This document shows positions 11,699-23,458 of a stretch of 64,000 bases of DNA, piece after piece (the stretch's first letter is position 1; each line of letters starts with the position of its first letter). Below the pieces are notes generated by a model, which had not been told where the DNA came from, ran no database searches, and saw only the letters and a program-made list of their open reading frames with translations. The stretch covers positions 1,674,001 through 1,738,000 of the forward strand of contig JAULSN010000007.1 of NCBI GenBank assembly GCA_033439765.1. Direction: 5' to 3'. Made by a program: the position numbers and the translations under genes. Source of the stretch: Lasiosphaeria ovina (taxonomy: Eukaryota; Ascomycota; Sordariomycetes; Sordariales; Lasiosphaeriaceae).

Positions 11699-13534
11699 CT
11701 TGCATGTTAATATCGGTTAGCAGTTCTGTCTTTTCTTCTATCTCTTTTCTCTTCCTTTTGGGTTCGCCAGTGTTCAGACTAAAAGAGTACCATTGGAGCG
11801 GCAGTTGTGTACCTACAGAGTACAGACGCAAGTCGGTTACTATTTCAAGTCACTCGGTCATGGAGAGGACGGGCGGTAGGATGCATTCTAGAGAGGCAGC
11901 ATGATTATGGGAGGGGGCGACCCCTTGCAGACCATTGATTGCATGGCATAGCATGGCATAGCATAGCACAGCATGGCATGGCATGGTACGGGAGGGAAAG
12001 CGATTGGCGGGGCTTTGCTTTGTTGCTGAGTTTTTATTCTTTACTTGTTTGTTATTGCTCGGGAACCAGCTTGGAGTATAAATACCTAGTTTAAATGTAA
12101 TCCCGAGAGTCACGAGAAAATAAACGCTCGACTTCCAATACACTGTTGTGTTTGTCAGTGGGTTTCCTTCTGGGATTACATTGTCAACTTGGCTGTTTGT
12201 ATTCGGGAAGGCATCTGTAACCCCCAAGTGTTATGAGTAATTTCATTGGAGGTCGAGACAATCCGAAAACGGTGGATGGGTAAGCAATACGAGAGGAGAA
12301 AGGGCGGGTAGAAAATAAACAATAATAAAGGCAGACACAGAGAAAGGAGAGAGGCCTACCAATGCGGAAGTCCTAATGCCGCTACACTCGGTTATATGTT
12401 ATATTCCGTGACGAATGAACAAATTGCGTTGATAACTCTCTAGAGCACTATCTCGGTGGAGAGTAGGTGAAGTTCTTAGATACCTCCTAGGTAACCTAAC
12501 GACATTAAGGCTGGCGAGGACCGCCGTGTTTTATACCTTACATCTGCTTTAACTATAGCTATACACATAACCACAACCACTCCCGAATACAAACAAGCTC
12601 CAGGCAGGCTCGCTCTCGATAACATCCAGCTACAACCACAGGACATCGACCGAAGAACAAGAAGGGGTCTACTAAGTTTCCTCGACTCGACTCGAATAAA
12701 AAAGCAACAACAACAAGGACCTTAGAGATATGATAATATATGACCGACCACCCCCCCTCCCCGCCTACTTCCTCTTCAAGGCTTCCGAAACGCCGGGACC
12801 AAGGGCGGTAGGTAAATAAACCCGTTGGTCTGGCGGGGGCTTTAGGAGCCCTGACGAGTATCACTCACCCTCTTTTACTCGGTCCGTATCACTCATTCAC
12901 TCACCCACTCACTCGCTCACCATTTATCACCCCCTCTCACTCACCCGTATCAACTCACTCACTCCAACCTAGCAGCCCACACATCTTCACTAGCCTCGCT
13001 CTCGGCAGGATCACCGACCTCACTCTCGACCGCAATGCAGACACCACTCCCCAGTCGAAACAACAAAACAGCACATCGACACAACACAGCATATCGACAC
13101 AGCACAGCATTATACCCCCAGAAAAAAAGACATCTATTAATATTCTCCGAACATGTATATAAATACCCATCTTTGCGTTCGCCTGCCCGCATCAAGGACA
13201 AATAATTGCATCTTATAGCCCCGCAAAAGAGCAGGCAACAAACAAAGCTAGTAGCACAAAAAATAGATAAAAATGTATTTGTTTTTCTTTTTTCGTCACG
13301 TGGTGCGCGCGTTGGCGGCGCAAATCACCACTTAACCCGCAAGAACAGCAGCAGCACCAGCAGCAGCACCAGCAGCAGCGACCACAATAACGCACAAAGA
13401 CTAGCAATATTAGCTGGAGAGTACGTCATTTTAAACTCCTCCAGCGCGTCTTCCCTGTCACACAGGGCTTGGTCCCACCGAGTCAGGATATCATAATATC
13501 GAAGCAGGAGCTGTCCATACTGAAGCAGGCAAAT
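11699..13534. other. convergent intergenic region
   Basis: No gene seen between the ends of the metallophosphoesterase and transaldolase genes. It holds a degenerate GCATGGCATA-type tandem repeat at 11938-11987 and a CTCACTCAC-rich stretch at about 12860-12965. Part must be the two 3' untranslated regions. Confidence 0.5.
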
Positions 13535-15105
13535 CTACTGCAGCTTGGCCTTGATGATGTCCTTGAGGGTGACGGCGTCTGCGGCGAACTTGCTGATGCC
13601 CTCGCGCAGCTTCTCGACGGCCATCTGGTCCTCGTTGAAGTCGAAGCGGAACGTGGGCTCGTCGTTGATGTACGTCTTCTTCTCAATGTCGAGCGCCGCC
13701 GCGCCGGCCGCGTCCAGCTTCTTGGGCACCGGCGCGTCCGAGTTGACGAGGTCCTCGAGCAGGTTGGGCTGTGGTGTCAAGACGTTAGCAATGCAACTCC
13801 TCGACAGATGGGGTGAGGGGGAGCTTACGGAAATGGTCAGGTAGTCGCAGCCGGCCAGCTCGGTGATCTCGCCCGTGTTGCGGAACGAGGCGCCCATGAC
13901 GATGGTCTTGTAGCCGTACTTCTTGTAGTAGTTGAAGATGGCCTTGACGCTGGCGACGCCCGGGTCGTCCTCCTTGGAGTACGTCTTCTTGGTCGACGCC
14001 TTGTACCAGTCGAGGATGCGGCCGACAAAGGGCGAGATGAGGAAGGCGCCGGCCTCGGCCGCCGCGATGGCCTGCACCAGCGAGAACATGAGCGTCAGGT
14101 TGCAGTTGATGCCGTGGTCGCGCTGCAGGATCTCGGCCGCCTTGATGCCCTCCCATGTCGACGCGACCTTGATCAGGACGCGGTCCTTGGAGATGCCCTC
14201 GGCCTTGTAGAGCTGTCGGAGGGAAAGGGGTTAGCTACAGCTCCTAAAACCAAAACTCGGAGACAACACGTACATCGATAATGTGCAGGGCCTTATTGAC
14301 CGAGGCCTTTGTGTCGAAGGAGAAGGCGGCGTCGACCTCGGTCGAGACTTTGCCGGGTATGATCTCGAGGATCTTCTTGCCGAACTGCACCAGGAGGTGG
14401 TCTAGGGCCGACTCGACCTTCTGGTCGATCGACTTGCCCGACTCCTTGTTGGCCTGCTCAATTGCCGCATCCAACAGCGCCGCGTACTCGGGCTTCTTGG
14501 TGGCCGCCAGGATGAGCGACGGGTTGGTCGTGGCATCTTGCGGCTTGTACTTGCCGATAGCTACACAACAGAAACTGTGAGCGCCGGTCCGGCGAAAAAG
14601 CTAGGCGCTTCAATGCACCCGAGCTATGTGTGTCGAGGGAGGAGAGCGGTTCGGGCAGGGGAGAAGAGGAAGAGGAGGAGGAGGAAGAGGAGGAGGGGGA
14701 GGAGGAGGAGGAGGAGGAGGAGGAGGAGGAGGAGGAGGAGGGGTGGACTGACATGCAAAGTCACCTAAACCAGAACGTGTTAGCCAACAAGCTCCATTTC
14801 CTAATTGACGCTCAAAGCACTTCTCGTCTCGCCGGGAATGGCTTACCTGAGTCACTGACGACGACCTAGTCCATTTGCAAATCCACGGTCAGCAAGAACG
14901 AACATCAAAATTATAAAAGTACAAACAGCTCGCTGGCTGGAAGGTGGTGATCAATCGGCGGCTGCCGACTTGACTCGACCCAACCCAACCAACAACCCCA
15001 GCGAGCAACAAAACGAGGGGTTTAGTGGTGTTTTTTTTTGGCGGGGTAAACTGTTGACTGACGTACAGTGCCAGAGGCTTTGAGCTGGTCCAGAGAGGTA
15101 GACAT
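13535..15105 (-). CDS. TAL1: transaldolase
   Basis: Predicted 324-residue transaldolase of the non-oxidative pentose phosphate pathway; it moves a dihydroxyacetone unit between sedoheptulose-7-phosphate and glyceraldehyde-3-phosphate in the cytosol. I spliced six exons: 15105-15067, 14865-14847, 14764-14753, 14560-14274, 14212-13829 and 13768-13535. All junctions are GT-AG and in phase, and the length equals that of the family. The third exon is 12 nt. Conserved blocks appear in order: [32 protein letters not shown] (Schiff-base Lys about 134), [30 protein letters not shown] and [12 protein letters not shown]. Intron 3 (14561-14752) is dominated by a GGA/GAG repeat. The start is fixed by [13 protein letters not shown], which matches family N-termini. 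Confidence 0.97.
14657..14743. repeat. purine (GGA/GAG) repeat inside transaldolase intron 3
   Basis: Nearly pure GGA/GAG/GAA repeat of about 87 bases on the + strand. On the transcribed strand it is a continuous CCT-type pyrimidine tract between the 12-nt exon and exon 4, close to the middle of the 192 bp intron. Confidence 0.9.
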
Positions 15106-16307
15106 GTTTGGGGAGGGCGGAGGAGTGGATGGTGGAAAATGTTTCCCTTGCTAATAGATTAAAACACGAAGCTGTGTTTTCTTTCGTTTTCGCTGGATAT
15201 TATGGCAGGGAACGAGCAATGAAGTTGTTTTGTTTGTGAAAGAAGGCAAAGTGGACTGACACCAACTTTGTTGGGGGAGGAGAGAATGAATAGAGGGGGA
15301 GGGGATATGAGACAAGCCCGCCACGCCCGGGGCTGCTGCGGATAATATTTGCGACTTTAGCGGGGCACACCACCCACCATCCATCGTCATCTGCTTTGCC
15401 CCCCCCACCGTTCTCCTTTCTCCATTGCCGGGCCTCCCCCTTCCTTGTCTCTGTGTGTTGTGTTGCTCCACGGAAATGTCCAGAATCACCCGACTGGAAG
15501 AGTTTTAAACTTTTTTTACTTTTTGGGGGCGCCCCATCAAGCAACGAGGCCCCCTTTTTGGCTCTACAGCACATGGCGGCCGGGATCTTGCTGGCAAAGA
15601 CTCACGGAGATACGTGACGGCTTTCAGTTCCGCCAAGTTTCCGTCGTTAATAAGCACACCTATCCTTCCCTTGCGTAATATCTTGATTTGGGGTTTTGCG
15701 TTCTTCAGTCACTCCACCTCACCCCCGCGGATTCGGATTCCCGGGCTCTGTCGTCTGTCGTGCCCGCCACTGTTGCATTGGAGGCGACTGGCAACTGCTG
15801 CGGGGTTTAGCTTAGCGGCAGACCTTACTCAGCCGCGGAATGGCCCAACGTGAGGCGCATTCTCTGCCTGATTGGGCAATGCTGAGGCATTGGCAAGCAC
15901 GTCGTTTCTGATTCGACTAGTCGAGTCATATGAAACCAGAGCTGCCGTTTCTCGGTTTCTGGGAGCTCCTTCAGATGCTCGGCACTGCTGTCAGCGCGAC
16001 GGTGGTCTAGGTACTTACTTTGTACTCGTTGTTCAATTTACTAGTTTAACCTTACGGAGTACGAATACTGTGCAGGCAATTACTACTAGTAGCCGAGGGT
16101 TCTCCGTATGCGAGTGCCCTATGTGCCTGAGGAACTCCGACCTCGGACCGAAATAATGCTTTTTTCTATGATGATATTAAACTAGGATATGCCCGCCTCG
16201 TCCATTTGAGCGGCCACCTGCGGTTTTTGTGACCATGACCCGAATTCAAAACTCGCCGTCTGCTTTTACCACACACCTCACCCTTGTCTTCCAGCCAGCA
16301 ATTGCAT
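15106..16307. other. intergenic region, transaldolase promoter
   Basis: No gene seen. The proximal part upstream of 15105 serves the transaldolase gene. A TACGGAGTAC palindrome-like motif occurs at 16053-16062, near the end of the Tudor-SN gene. Confidence 0.5.
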
Positions 16308-19112
16308 CTAATCTTCGGTGAGATCGCCGTATTCCCACATGCCCAGACGGTCCTCCTTTGCCTTTGTCTCGGCCTCCTTCAAGCTCTTGAGCACGGGCTC
16401 AAACACCTTGCTCCGCTCCCAGGGCTTGAGCTTCCGCGGGACCATGGCGTGCCCGTTCAGGACGATTTCTCGGTTCACGGATTCCGTGACCTTTGCAGAA
16501 CCCTGGGACTTGGGGTCAAAGATGGTGATGTAGCTCAGGTTTTCCTTGGTGTCGACAAAGTCGAAGCTCCCCACAAGCTGCTTGCCCTCGGTGAGCTCGT
16601 ATATGAAGTTGATGGCGTCGCTGAGATAGTCAGGGGCCACGGGGAGCTGCACAAACGAGAGCTGTGCGTCCACGGCCTGAGCCTTCAGCCTCTGCGTGCC
16701 GAACTGCGCCTGGTCCAGCGGGCGGAGCTTCGACCACGGCTGCTTCTCAGAGTTGCCGTAGTCGATATAGACCACCTCGGCCACCTTGGCGGCGCGGTCG
16801 TTGGACCGGATGCGAGCTCTGTACCACTCGCCGTCTGCCGTGAATTTGGCAGCCACGTAATCTCCGGCCTTTGGGTTCTCCTTGGCGGCGACATTGCTCT
16901 TGGGGTCCAGGTTGAACTTCCTGAACTCGTTCATCATGGTCGTCAGCGAAGCAGTGCCCTTACCAATTTCTTGGATCTTGAGCCTGCCGGCAGCGTCGAT
17001 GTTGGTGACGACAATGTCTCGGTAGTCTTCAGGCTTCTTGTCGATCGTCACGGCAGCATCTGCGGCGGAATCCGCCGGCGACGCCTCGGTCTCCTCGACT
17101 TCATCCTGAGACGGGTCCCAGTCGTGCCACATCCCCTTCTTGCCATCCTTGGCACGCTTCTGCGCAGCCAGGAGCTCTGCCGCGTTGCCCGACTTCTCGG
17201 CCGAGTATTCGTGGACAGACGCCAGGCCCTCCTCGACGAGAAGCTTTGCGAAGCTTTCGCGGTTGATGTACAGGTCGCCAATGAAGCCGCCGACCTTGTC
17301 GATGTCGTGCACGTCGATCTCACAGTCTCTCTGGTTGCAGCGTCTGTTGGCCAGATCCAATGCCTCCTGCCCGAAAGGCTCCCCCTTCTCCTGCGGAGTC
17401 CGACCCGCACGGGGAGCGCGAACGCCAGCAAGCACGAGCGTCAACTTGGCGCCCTCGCGGGGGATCAAGATGGTGAAGCGAGACCCGGACTTGCAGAAAT
17501 CAACGACGCCGGGAACTTTCCGTTGCCGGGCAAGGGTGGATAGCTGAACCTTGGCCTTCTGGACACTCTCAGACATATCCGCATATTGCTTCACCTTGGG
17601 AGGCTTGCCGGACCACATGCCCTTCTTCTCCTCCTTTGCAGTTTCCTGGGCCGCGAGAAGCTCGTCGTAGTTTGGTGCGCGGTCTGTGTCGTCCTTCCGG
17701 TGTCTGATGACGGAGCAGTAGCCCTCCTGAACGAGCGTGAGGTTGATGTTCTTGCCGTTCTGGATGACAGTGCCAACGTCGCGAGCCTCAAAATCGTCCG
17801 TGGCGGCCTTGGAACCGTCGATGGTGACGCGCACGTGCTTGCCAATGAGCTTCTTCCTCAGGAACTCCTTTGCTTCGTCTCTGAAAGGCGACTCGGAAGG
17901 CTCTCCGGCACGGGGCCCACGGACGCTGCTCAGATTGATCTTCTTCTCGTCGCCGGCCTTGTTGCGGACGATGATAGCATCGGCACCAATGATCTTGATG
18001 ACGGTCATCTCAAGGTCTTTGCTGTCGGTAGATTTGGCCACGTGGTTCTTGTGCAGACGCACACGGGCAGCCTGGGCTTTCTTCTCGGCCTCACGGAGGG
18101 CGGCCATCTCGCTGCCGAGCATGGTAGAATGGAAGTCGTTGCACCGGGCAAGACCATCCTGCAGGAGGAACTCTGCAATATTGCCTCGAACCGGGTGCAG
18201 GACAGTGGCGACAAGCTGGCCCTGAGGACTGGCACCGACAATCTTGACCTTTACCTGGCGTTGTTGGAGTCGCTGCTCGACGTATGCGCGGGCGTCGCTG
18301 CCATATTCCTCTCCGGGCTGGGTCTGGCCAGTAGACGTGTTGATCCGCTCGGTTGACGGAGTGCGGATGCCAGCAAGCAGTGTCATGACCTGCCAGTGCT
18401 TCTTCTCGGTGAGGAGCAGGCGGATGAGCAGGCGGTCTCCGCTGATGACGCGTTCGACAATTCCATCTACCGTCTTCCCCTTCCACTCGTTCAAGAACTC
18501 GGGGCCACCAATGTCGTTCTGGACCTCGATGATGCCGCCGGTACCGACATGGAGACCCTTGTTCTCATTCTTGGCTTGAGTCTCCAGGTTGCGCAAGCTG
18601 TCGAGTCTCTCGAGAACTTCTTCCGACTCCTCCTTCCTTCCGGCGTCTTCCCTGACCTTGAGCCAGCCAGCTTTGACCGACTCGTCCGGAAACTCAGTCT
18701 TGTCCTGGAGGACTGCAGTTCCGTACTCTCTGCCAGAGTTCGGAATGGTGTCTTGGGCTCGAAGTAAGCATTGGACCAATCAAGAGCGGCCGGGTAAACA
18801 ACAGGAGAGGCATGACAGCTAATCCAGGGGCCGAAATGGCTCGACCCCCTATCCGCAAGCGCGGCGTAGGTGGTAGTCTGAGCGTCAGTACTTACACAAA
18901 ACGGTGCACTTGATCTGTTTCCCAACCGTCAGGTTCCTCAGAAACTCGCGTGACTGAAAAGCAAAGGGCTCATCGCCGTCTTTGCTCAGGCGAGGGGCAG
19001 AGACAAAGGCCAGTGAGAAGGTGCGCTCATTGGCAGGATTGTTGATATTGGCAACGACCAGCGTGTCTCCACTCAGCACTGACTTGATAGTGCCGTAGAA
19101 AACTTTGGCCAT
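16308..19112 (-). CDS. Tudor staphylococcal nuclease (SND1 / Tudor-SN)
   Basis: Predicted 886-residue Tudor-SN, an RNA-binding scaffold conserved from fungi to animals and linked to RNA decay, stress granules and transcript control. Two exons: 19112-18896 and 18751-16308, with a 144 bp intron; the junction restores CTVLYTIPNSGREYG. Staphylococcal-nuclease-like (OB) repeats lie at about residues 1-130, 150-300, 310-460 and 490-630. A Tudor domain follows at about 680-770 (GDYVAAKF, WYRARI, YIDYGNSE) and is embedded in a final partial SN fold to the end. The hallmark ends of SN repeats, such as EKKGMW, GKKGMW and DRLGMWEYGD, are clear. I did not verify all SN active-site Arg/Glu residues; only residual nuclease activity is usual in this family. 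Most of the protein is encoded by one 2.4 kb exon. Confidence 0.95.
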
Positions 19113-20333
19113 GATGGATGAGATTTTAGCGCGAATGAGAGTCTGGCGAGGGCAAGTGAGGTGAGCAAGGTGAGGATGTTCACGGCGCGGTGGGTGCCGT
19201 GGTTGAGTCAGTCCTAGTGTCTATACTTGGTGGTTGTGTTGTCGGCCGAGGTGCCTCTGGACACGTTACCATCAGTGCGGGCTCCACAGCAGCTTCCAAC
19301 GTTGGGGCGGTGCATCCGCTTGGTGGAGAGAGCGGTAGGCTTAAAGTGGACTTGGGCCCGCCAAACTCGCAGCGCCGGCGCCTGGCCGTCTCAACTTTGG
19401 CCGGGTCCGGGCTCCATGACGACTGCGTGGCGTTGTCGAGGGCTGGGAACTTGATGCCTTATATCTAGTGTACAGTACCAACCTCCACTTGGCCGGGCGG
19501 TGAGATGCTGCCACCCGCTCCTAGCAATGCAACAGGATAATGGGACTTGGGATAGGGAGGGGAGACAGAGGGCAATGCCCGGCTGGAAAAAGTCTGACGT
19601 ACCGTGATATAAAAAAGCTGATTGTTCAAGAAGAGGGCAAATAGCGATGCAAGGCGCCTGCTGTGCGTACGGGAGGTGGGGAACAGGTTTTGGTGAGCTC
19701 GAGGACCGACGTATGTCGTGGATTTTTGGACAGGTTGACCTGGTATTTTTAGGTGGACGCCAATTCTAAGATTGTGGGGAAGTGCTCCTCGGCGGGTGTG
19801 GGGGACAACCTAAGGCCTGCGGGGTTTCCGGTTCGCTAACGGCCGGAGCCGGCTTAGGGTAGGCAAGAACGGGCAGCCGTCGGACCTTGCTAAACCGTCT
19901 TGGGCCATCTGCAGCACCGTAGCTAACCCTGACCTTTTAGTGGCCGGTGGTTCAAGGACATCAACTCGTGATAATTGCAATATATCTCTATAAAAAACAC
20001 ACAGCGAGAAATTAGGAAGAAAGAAAACCTAGTCTTGTTTCCTGTGGCTATTCTTCAGGATAGTGTAGCAGGTCGAGGAGAAAAAAAGGTTTGTGCTGCG
20101 AATGCTCCTCGGTCTAGCAAAAAGGGGCAAAACATGACAGCAATGCATTTTACCTAGGTATATATACGGAGTAGGAAGACCTTTTTTTCCCTCCTTGAAT
20201 TCTTGAGAAGATAAATAGGTAATAGATTGCACGATAGGTAGCAAGCTTTTCTTTTTGGTCCTTTTGCCGCCCCGCTTGAAAAAGCCAACTCGGAACAGCA
20301 GGAAAATGGTGACAAACCACGCACAACCTGCTT
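19113..20333. other. intergenic region, Tudor-SN promoter
   Basis: No gene seen. The right end contains the perfect palindrome TACCTAGGTA at 20151-20160, followed by TACGGAGTA at 20165-20173. Both motifs recur in other spacers of the window. Confidence 0.5.
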
Positions 20334-22067
20334 CTAGACAGGGGCATTTCTCGGCTGGTACACGGGCAGCGGCACCGACATGGACAATCTATGCGGCCTA
20401 GCCGCGCTCAGATCGGTCCACGGCTCGCCGTCGTCGATGCACTCGTCGCTGTCGGCACCACCCCCGTCGCTGCTGCTGCTGCCGCCGTCGCTGTCCGGCC
20501 ACTGCGGCACGGGGACCATGCCGGCGACGGGCTGGCCGCGGTGCTTCCAGACCTGGCCGTCCTTCATGACGAAGCTGACCTTGCGCAGGGCCTTGGCGTC
20601 GTCGCGCGGGTCGGCGTCGAGGGCGATGATGTCGGCACGGTTGCCGTGCTCGAACCAGCCGAAGCGGAAGCCGGAGCGGTCGCCGCCGCAGGCCTCCCAG
20701 CCGCCGACGGTGCCGGCGACGAGCACGTCGGCGAGCGGGATGCCGGCCTCGATCATGATCTCGAGCTCGCGCGCGTTGAGCCCGTGGTTGAAGGTGCCCG
20801 TGTCGCCGCCCGCCGCGAACCGCACCCCGCTGGCGTGCGCCCGCTTGACCGACGCCTTGACCTGCTCGAACATGGGCCGCGGCAGCAGCTCCGCCGCCGC
20901 TAGCGTCGGCACCCACAGCACGTTGCCCCGCCGCAGCGCCGCGAACAGCTCGTCCGCCACCGCGTACGTGTCCTCGAAGATGTGCTCCACGCTCGTCACC
21001 CCGGCCCGCGCCGCCATCAGCGCCGTCCGCGTCTCGCCGCAGTGTGCCGCTACGGGGATCTCGGCCAGGTTCGCCTCGCTGACGATGGCGTCCATCTCCT
21101 CCTGCGTGAACAGCGGCACCGCCGGGTTGCGCCGCGCCGGCGGAAACAGGATGTCGCCGTCTTCCCTCGGGCCCATCTGCTGCCGGTGCTGCTTGGGCTT
21201 GGGCTTCTTTTGGTCCCGTGCCTGTGCTGACGATGCCGACGACGAGTCTGGCCCAAAGAACTTCTTGGCCGGCCGCGGCGGGAAGCGCATTATCTTACGG
21301 CGGTAGTCGGCGTAGAACTTGATGAGGTCGGCGCCGTCACCAACACGCCTCCGCACGGCGGCACGCACGCCGTCGACGCCGTCAGCGGCGTCTGAAGCAC
21401 GTGGCGCCGCCAGCCCGCTGCCAATACCGGTGCCGCGGCCGCCCAGCGACCGGTTCTCGATGCGCGTCTCGTACGACCCGCTGCTGGCCAGGGCCTCGGT
21501 GGCCACGAACAGCCGCGGGCCGGGCGTGATGCCGCGGTTGATGCAGTCGCGCAGGTTGGCGTCGGCGGCGCCCAGCGCCTCCGTGCCGAGGTCGCGGTAC
21601 GTCGTGTACCCGGCCAGCAGGGCGGCGCGCGCGTGGTTGGTGGCCCTCACGATCCGCTCCACGGCAGACACGTCGCGCATCTGCTCGCTCGCCGGCCGCT
21701 CGCTGGAGTAGTTTTAGCCCACGGTTCTGTGGTGTCTTGAGCGTGTAGGAACCATAACAGTCACTACACACACACACACACACCAAGATAGAAAGTAGGG
21801 AGAGGGAACGGCTTAGGGTGCTCACTCGTAGCTGTGGATGAAGATGTGCGCGTGGCTGTCGACAAAGCCCGGCAGCACGACCTTGCCCCTTAGATCGATG
21901 TCGTCGTCATTCTCGGCAATCTCGTCGTCATCGTCGTCGTCGCGGGAGAAGACGCGGGCGATGGAGCCGCTCGCGCGGTCGACCTCGATTGACACATTTT
22001 CGACAAAGGCCTTCTTCTTGGGGTCGAACAGCAGCGATGTGTGGACGGTAAAACTCTTGCGCGCCAT
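20334..22067 (-). CDS. metal-dependent amidohydrolase (imidazolonepropionase/prolidase-like)
   Basis: Predicted 536-residue amidohydrolase-superfamily enzyme. Two exons: 22067-21826 and 21702-20334; the 123 bp intron holds a CA/GT run and joins in phase, giving HSYDERPASEQ. The superfamily metal site is visible: SHAH at residues 71-74, the Lys in DLIKFYADY that may be carboxylated, the His of PVAAHCGE, the His of VEHIFEDTY, and the Asp of AAGGDTGTF. The N-terminal beta-sandwich strand (KSFTVHTSLLFD) and the closing segment (NRADIIALDADPR, VMKDGQVWKH) are typical. Family members act on cyclic amides or X-Pro dipeptides; the substrate here cannot be told. Acidic (DDDDDD) and Ser/Gly-rich inserts occur. 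An in-frame ATG lies 69 bases upstream, but the chosen start fits family length better. Confidence 0.87.
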
Positions 22068-22951
22068 GGCGAGGGCTGGCAATTCAGCAGCTGGTGAAAG
22101 AGCGTGCAAATGTGAGTTTGATGTTGCGGTAAACAACCCCGCTTGCCTTGATTGGGAAGGAAGCGCTCTTGCCCCGTCTCACAGATCCCCCTCAGCACAG
22201 GGAAGTCAGCCTTGCACAAGAGATTCGCGATTTTCTATGTCGAAACCCGTGGATTCGTGTTGGTACATATGCACACGCCTTAACGTGAACCCCCACTGGT
22301 TTTGACCGTGAATACGGGTTTTGAGCCATCGATCTTCAACAAACTGGGAGGTGTGCGTGGATGTGGACCAGACCGCTTCCAGTTTGCGCGGCTGGAAACG
22401 CGAGCGACCAACAGACTGACTGACTGACCAAAGCTTTTGCGCAACTTGCTAGAAACAGCAACAAACTCAGCAAACCTCAAGTAGCCTTTTTCCCTCCCCC
22501 TTCTCTTCTCTTTGCTTGTCAAAATCTGAGCCCATAAACTGGTCCAAGTGATCCGAGTCTGTCGACACAAGGTTTAGAGTGCAGCCAGTGGGGAGATCAC
22601 GCAAAAGAACTGCACCCAGAGTATATGGTTTGTCAGCGCTAGGCACTCCTGGCGTACAACTTGGAAAGCATGCATGTTCGTCATGACCGGTCGAGATCAA
22701 CCAGAACCACAAACAGTAACACGCATTTGTTCCCCGCACAACCCCAGAAGTACCTAAGGTAAACTTAAACCCCAAGGCTCGAAACCAACTCCTGCCTTCC
22801 TTTCGAAATAGGTACCCTTTCCCCAAATATTAATCTCCATCCGTCCGTCTGAACACGACCCAAAGCCTCGCGGCCCTGTTGCGTCACGTCCAACCACTTA
22901 GTAGCTAGTAAGAAACCAGGCAAGCATCAGGCAAGCATCAGGCAAAGCAAT
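22068..22951. other. intergenic region, amidohydrolase promoter
   Basis: No gene seen in these 0.9 kb. A CCTAAGGTA-type motif lies near 22752. Confidence 0.45.
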
Positions 22952-23458
22952 TCAAGCTCTCCGCTCCCCCTTCCGCTTCAGCTCTTCCTCCTCCTCGGCC
23001 TGGATCAGGGCGTCGATCTTGGCGCCCCTCGACGGCTCGTTGCCGTGCGCCCTGGCCTGCGTTGCGGGAAATGAGTAGTTTTAGCAAACCGTTCCTATGT
23101 TGATTGTCATGTTACAAGGGGTAAATATCTTACAGGCAGCGTGGGGTCCTCTTTCAGCATGGCCGTCTCCTTGCTATCTCGGGGCTCTGTGGAGCTCTGC
23201 ATGCCAGTCAGCAACGTGAGTGGCTATCGTAGATACAAATACAGCTGCATGCTTAGGTATCCTCACCTCGGCCGCCGCCAAGCGGTTCGCGATCGATCTC
23301 TGGTCCTCTGTGTGGCAGGCCGGGTTGTTAGCCGGGAGTCTGAACGAAAAGGACGGGATCAAGCGTGGTAAGGTTGGTAGGTATTTACTGGAGTCGGTGG
23401 CAATGTGCGAGTTGGCCTGGCCTTCCTCGAACCGCGTGGTGTTGGAGTTTCCCGACAT
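22952..23458 (-). CDS. small acidic/charged protein of 92 residues, function unknown
   Basis: Four exons, found by splice-site reading because no single frame shows the gene: 23458-23389, 23307-23267, 23196-23134 and 23056-22952. All junctions are GT-AG and phase-consistent, giving 92 residues. The sequence is hydrophilic, without Cys, Trp or membrane segments. It begins MSGNSNTTRF, carries a helix-prone RSIANRLAAAE, and near the end has HGNEPSRGAKIDALIQ followed by a Glu/Lys helix. I recall HGNEPSRGAKID-like motifs in small fungal proteins, but no function can be assigned. Clean splicing in four exons argues that it is real. Whether exon 3 starts at 23196 or two bases later is the least certain joint; only the chosen one keeps phase. 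Confidence 0.7.

Noticed and set aside
16284..18356. Long plus-strand frames (419 and 256 codons) opposite Tudor-SN
   Set aside because: Antisense shadows of a well-conserved coding exon.
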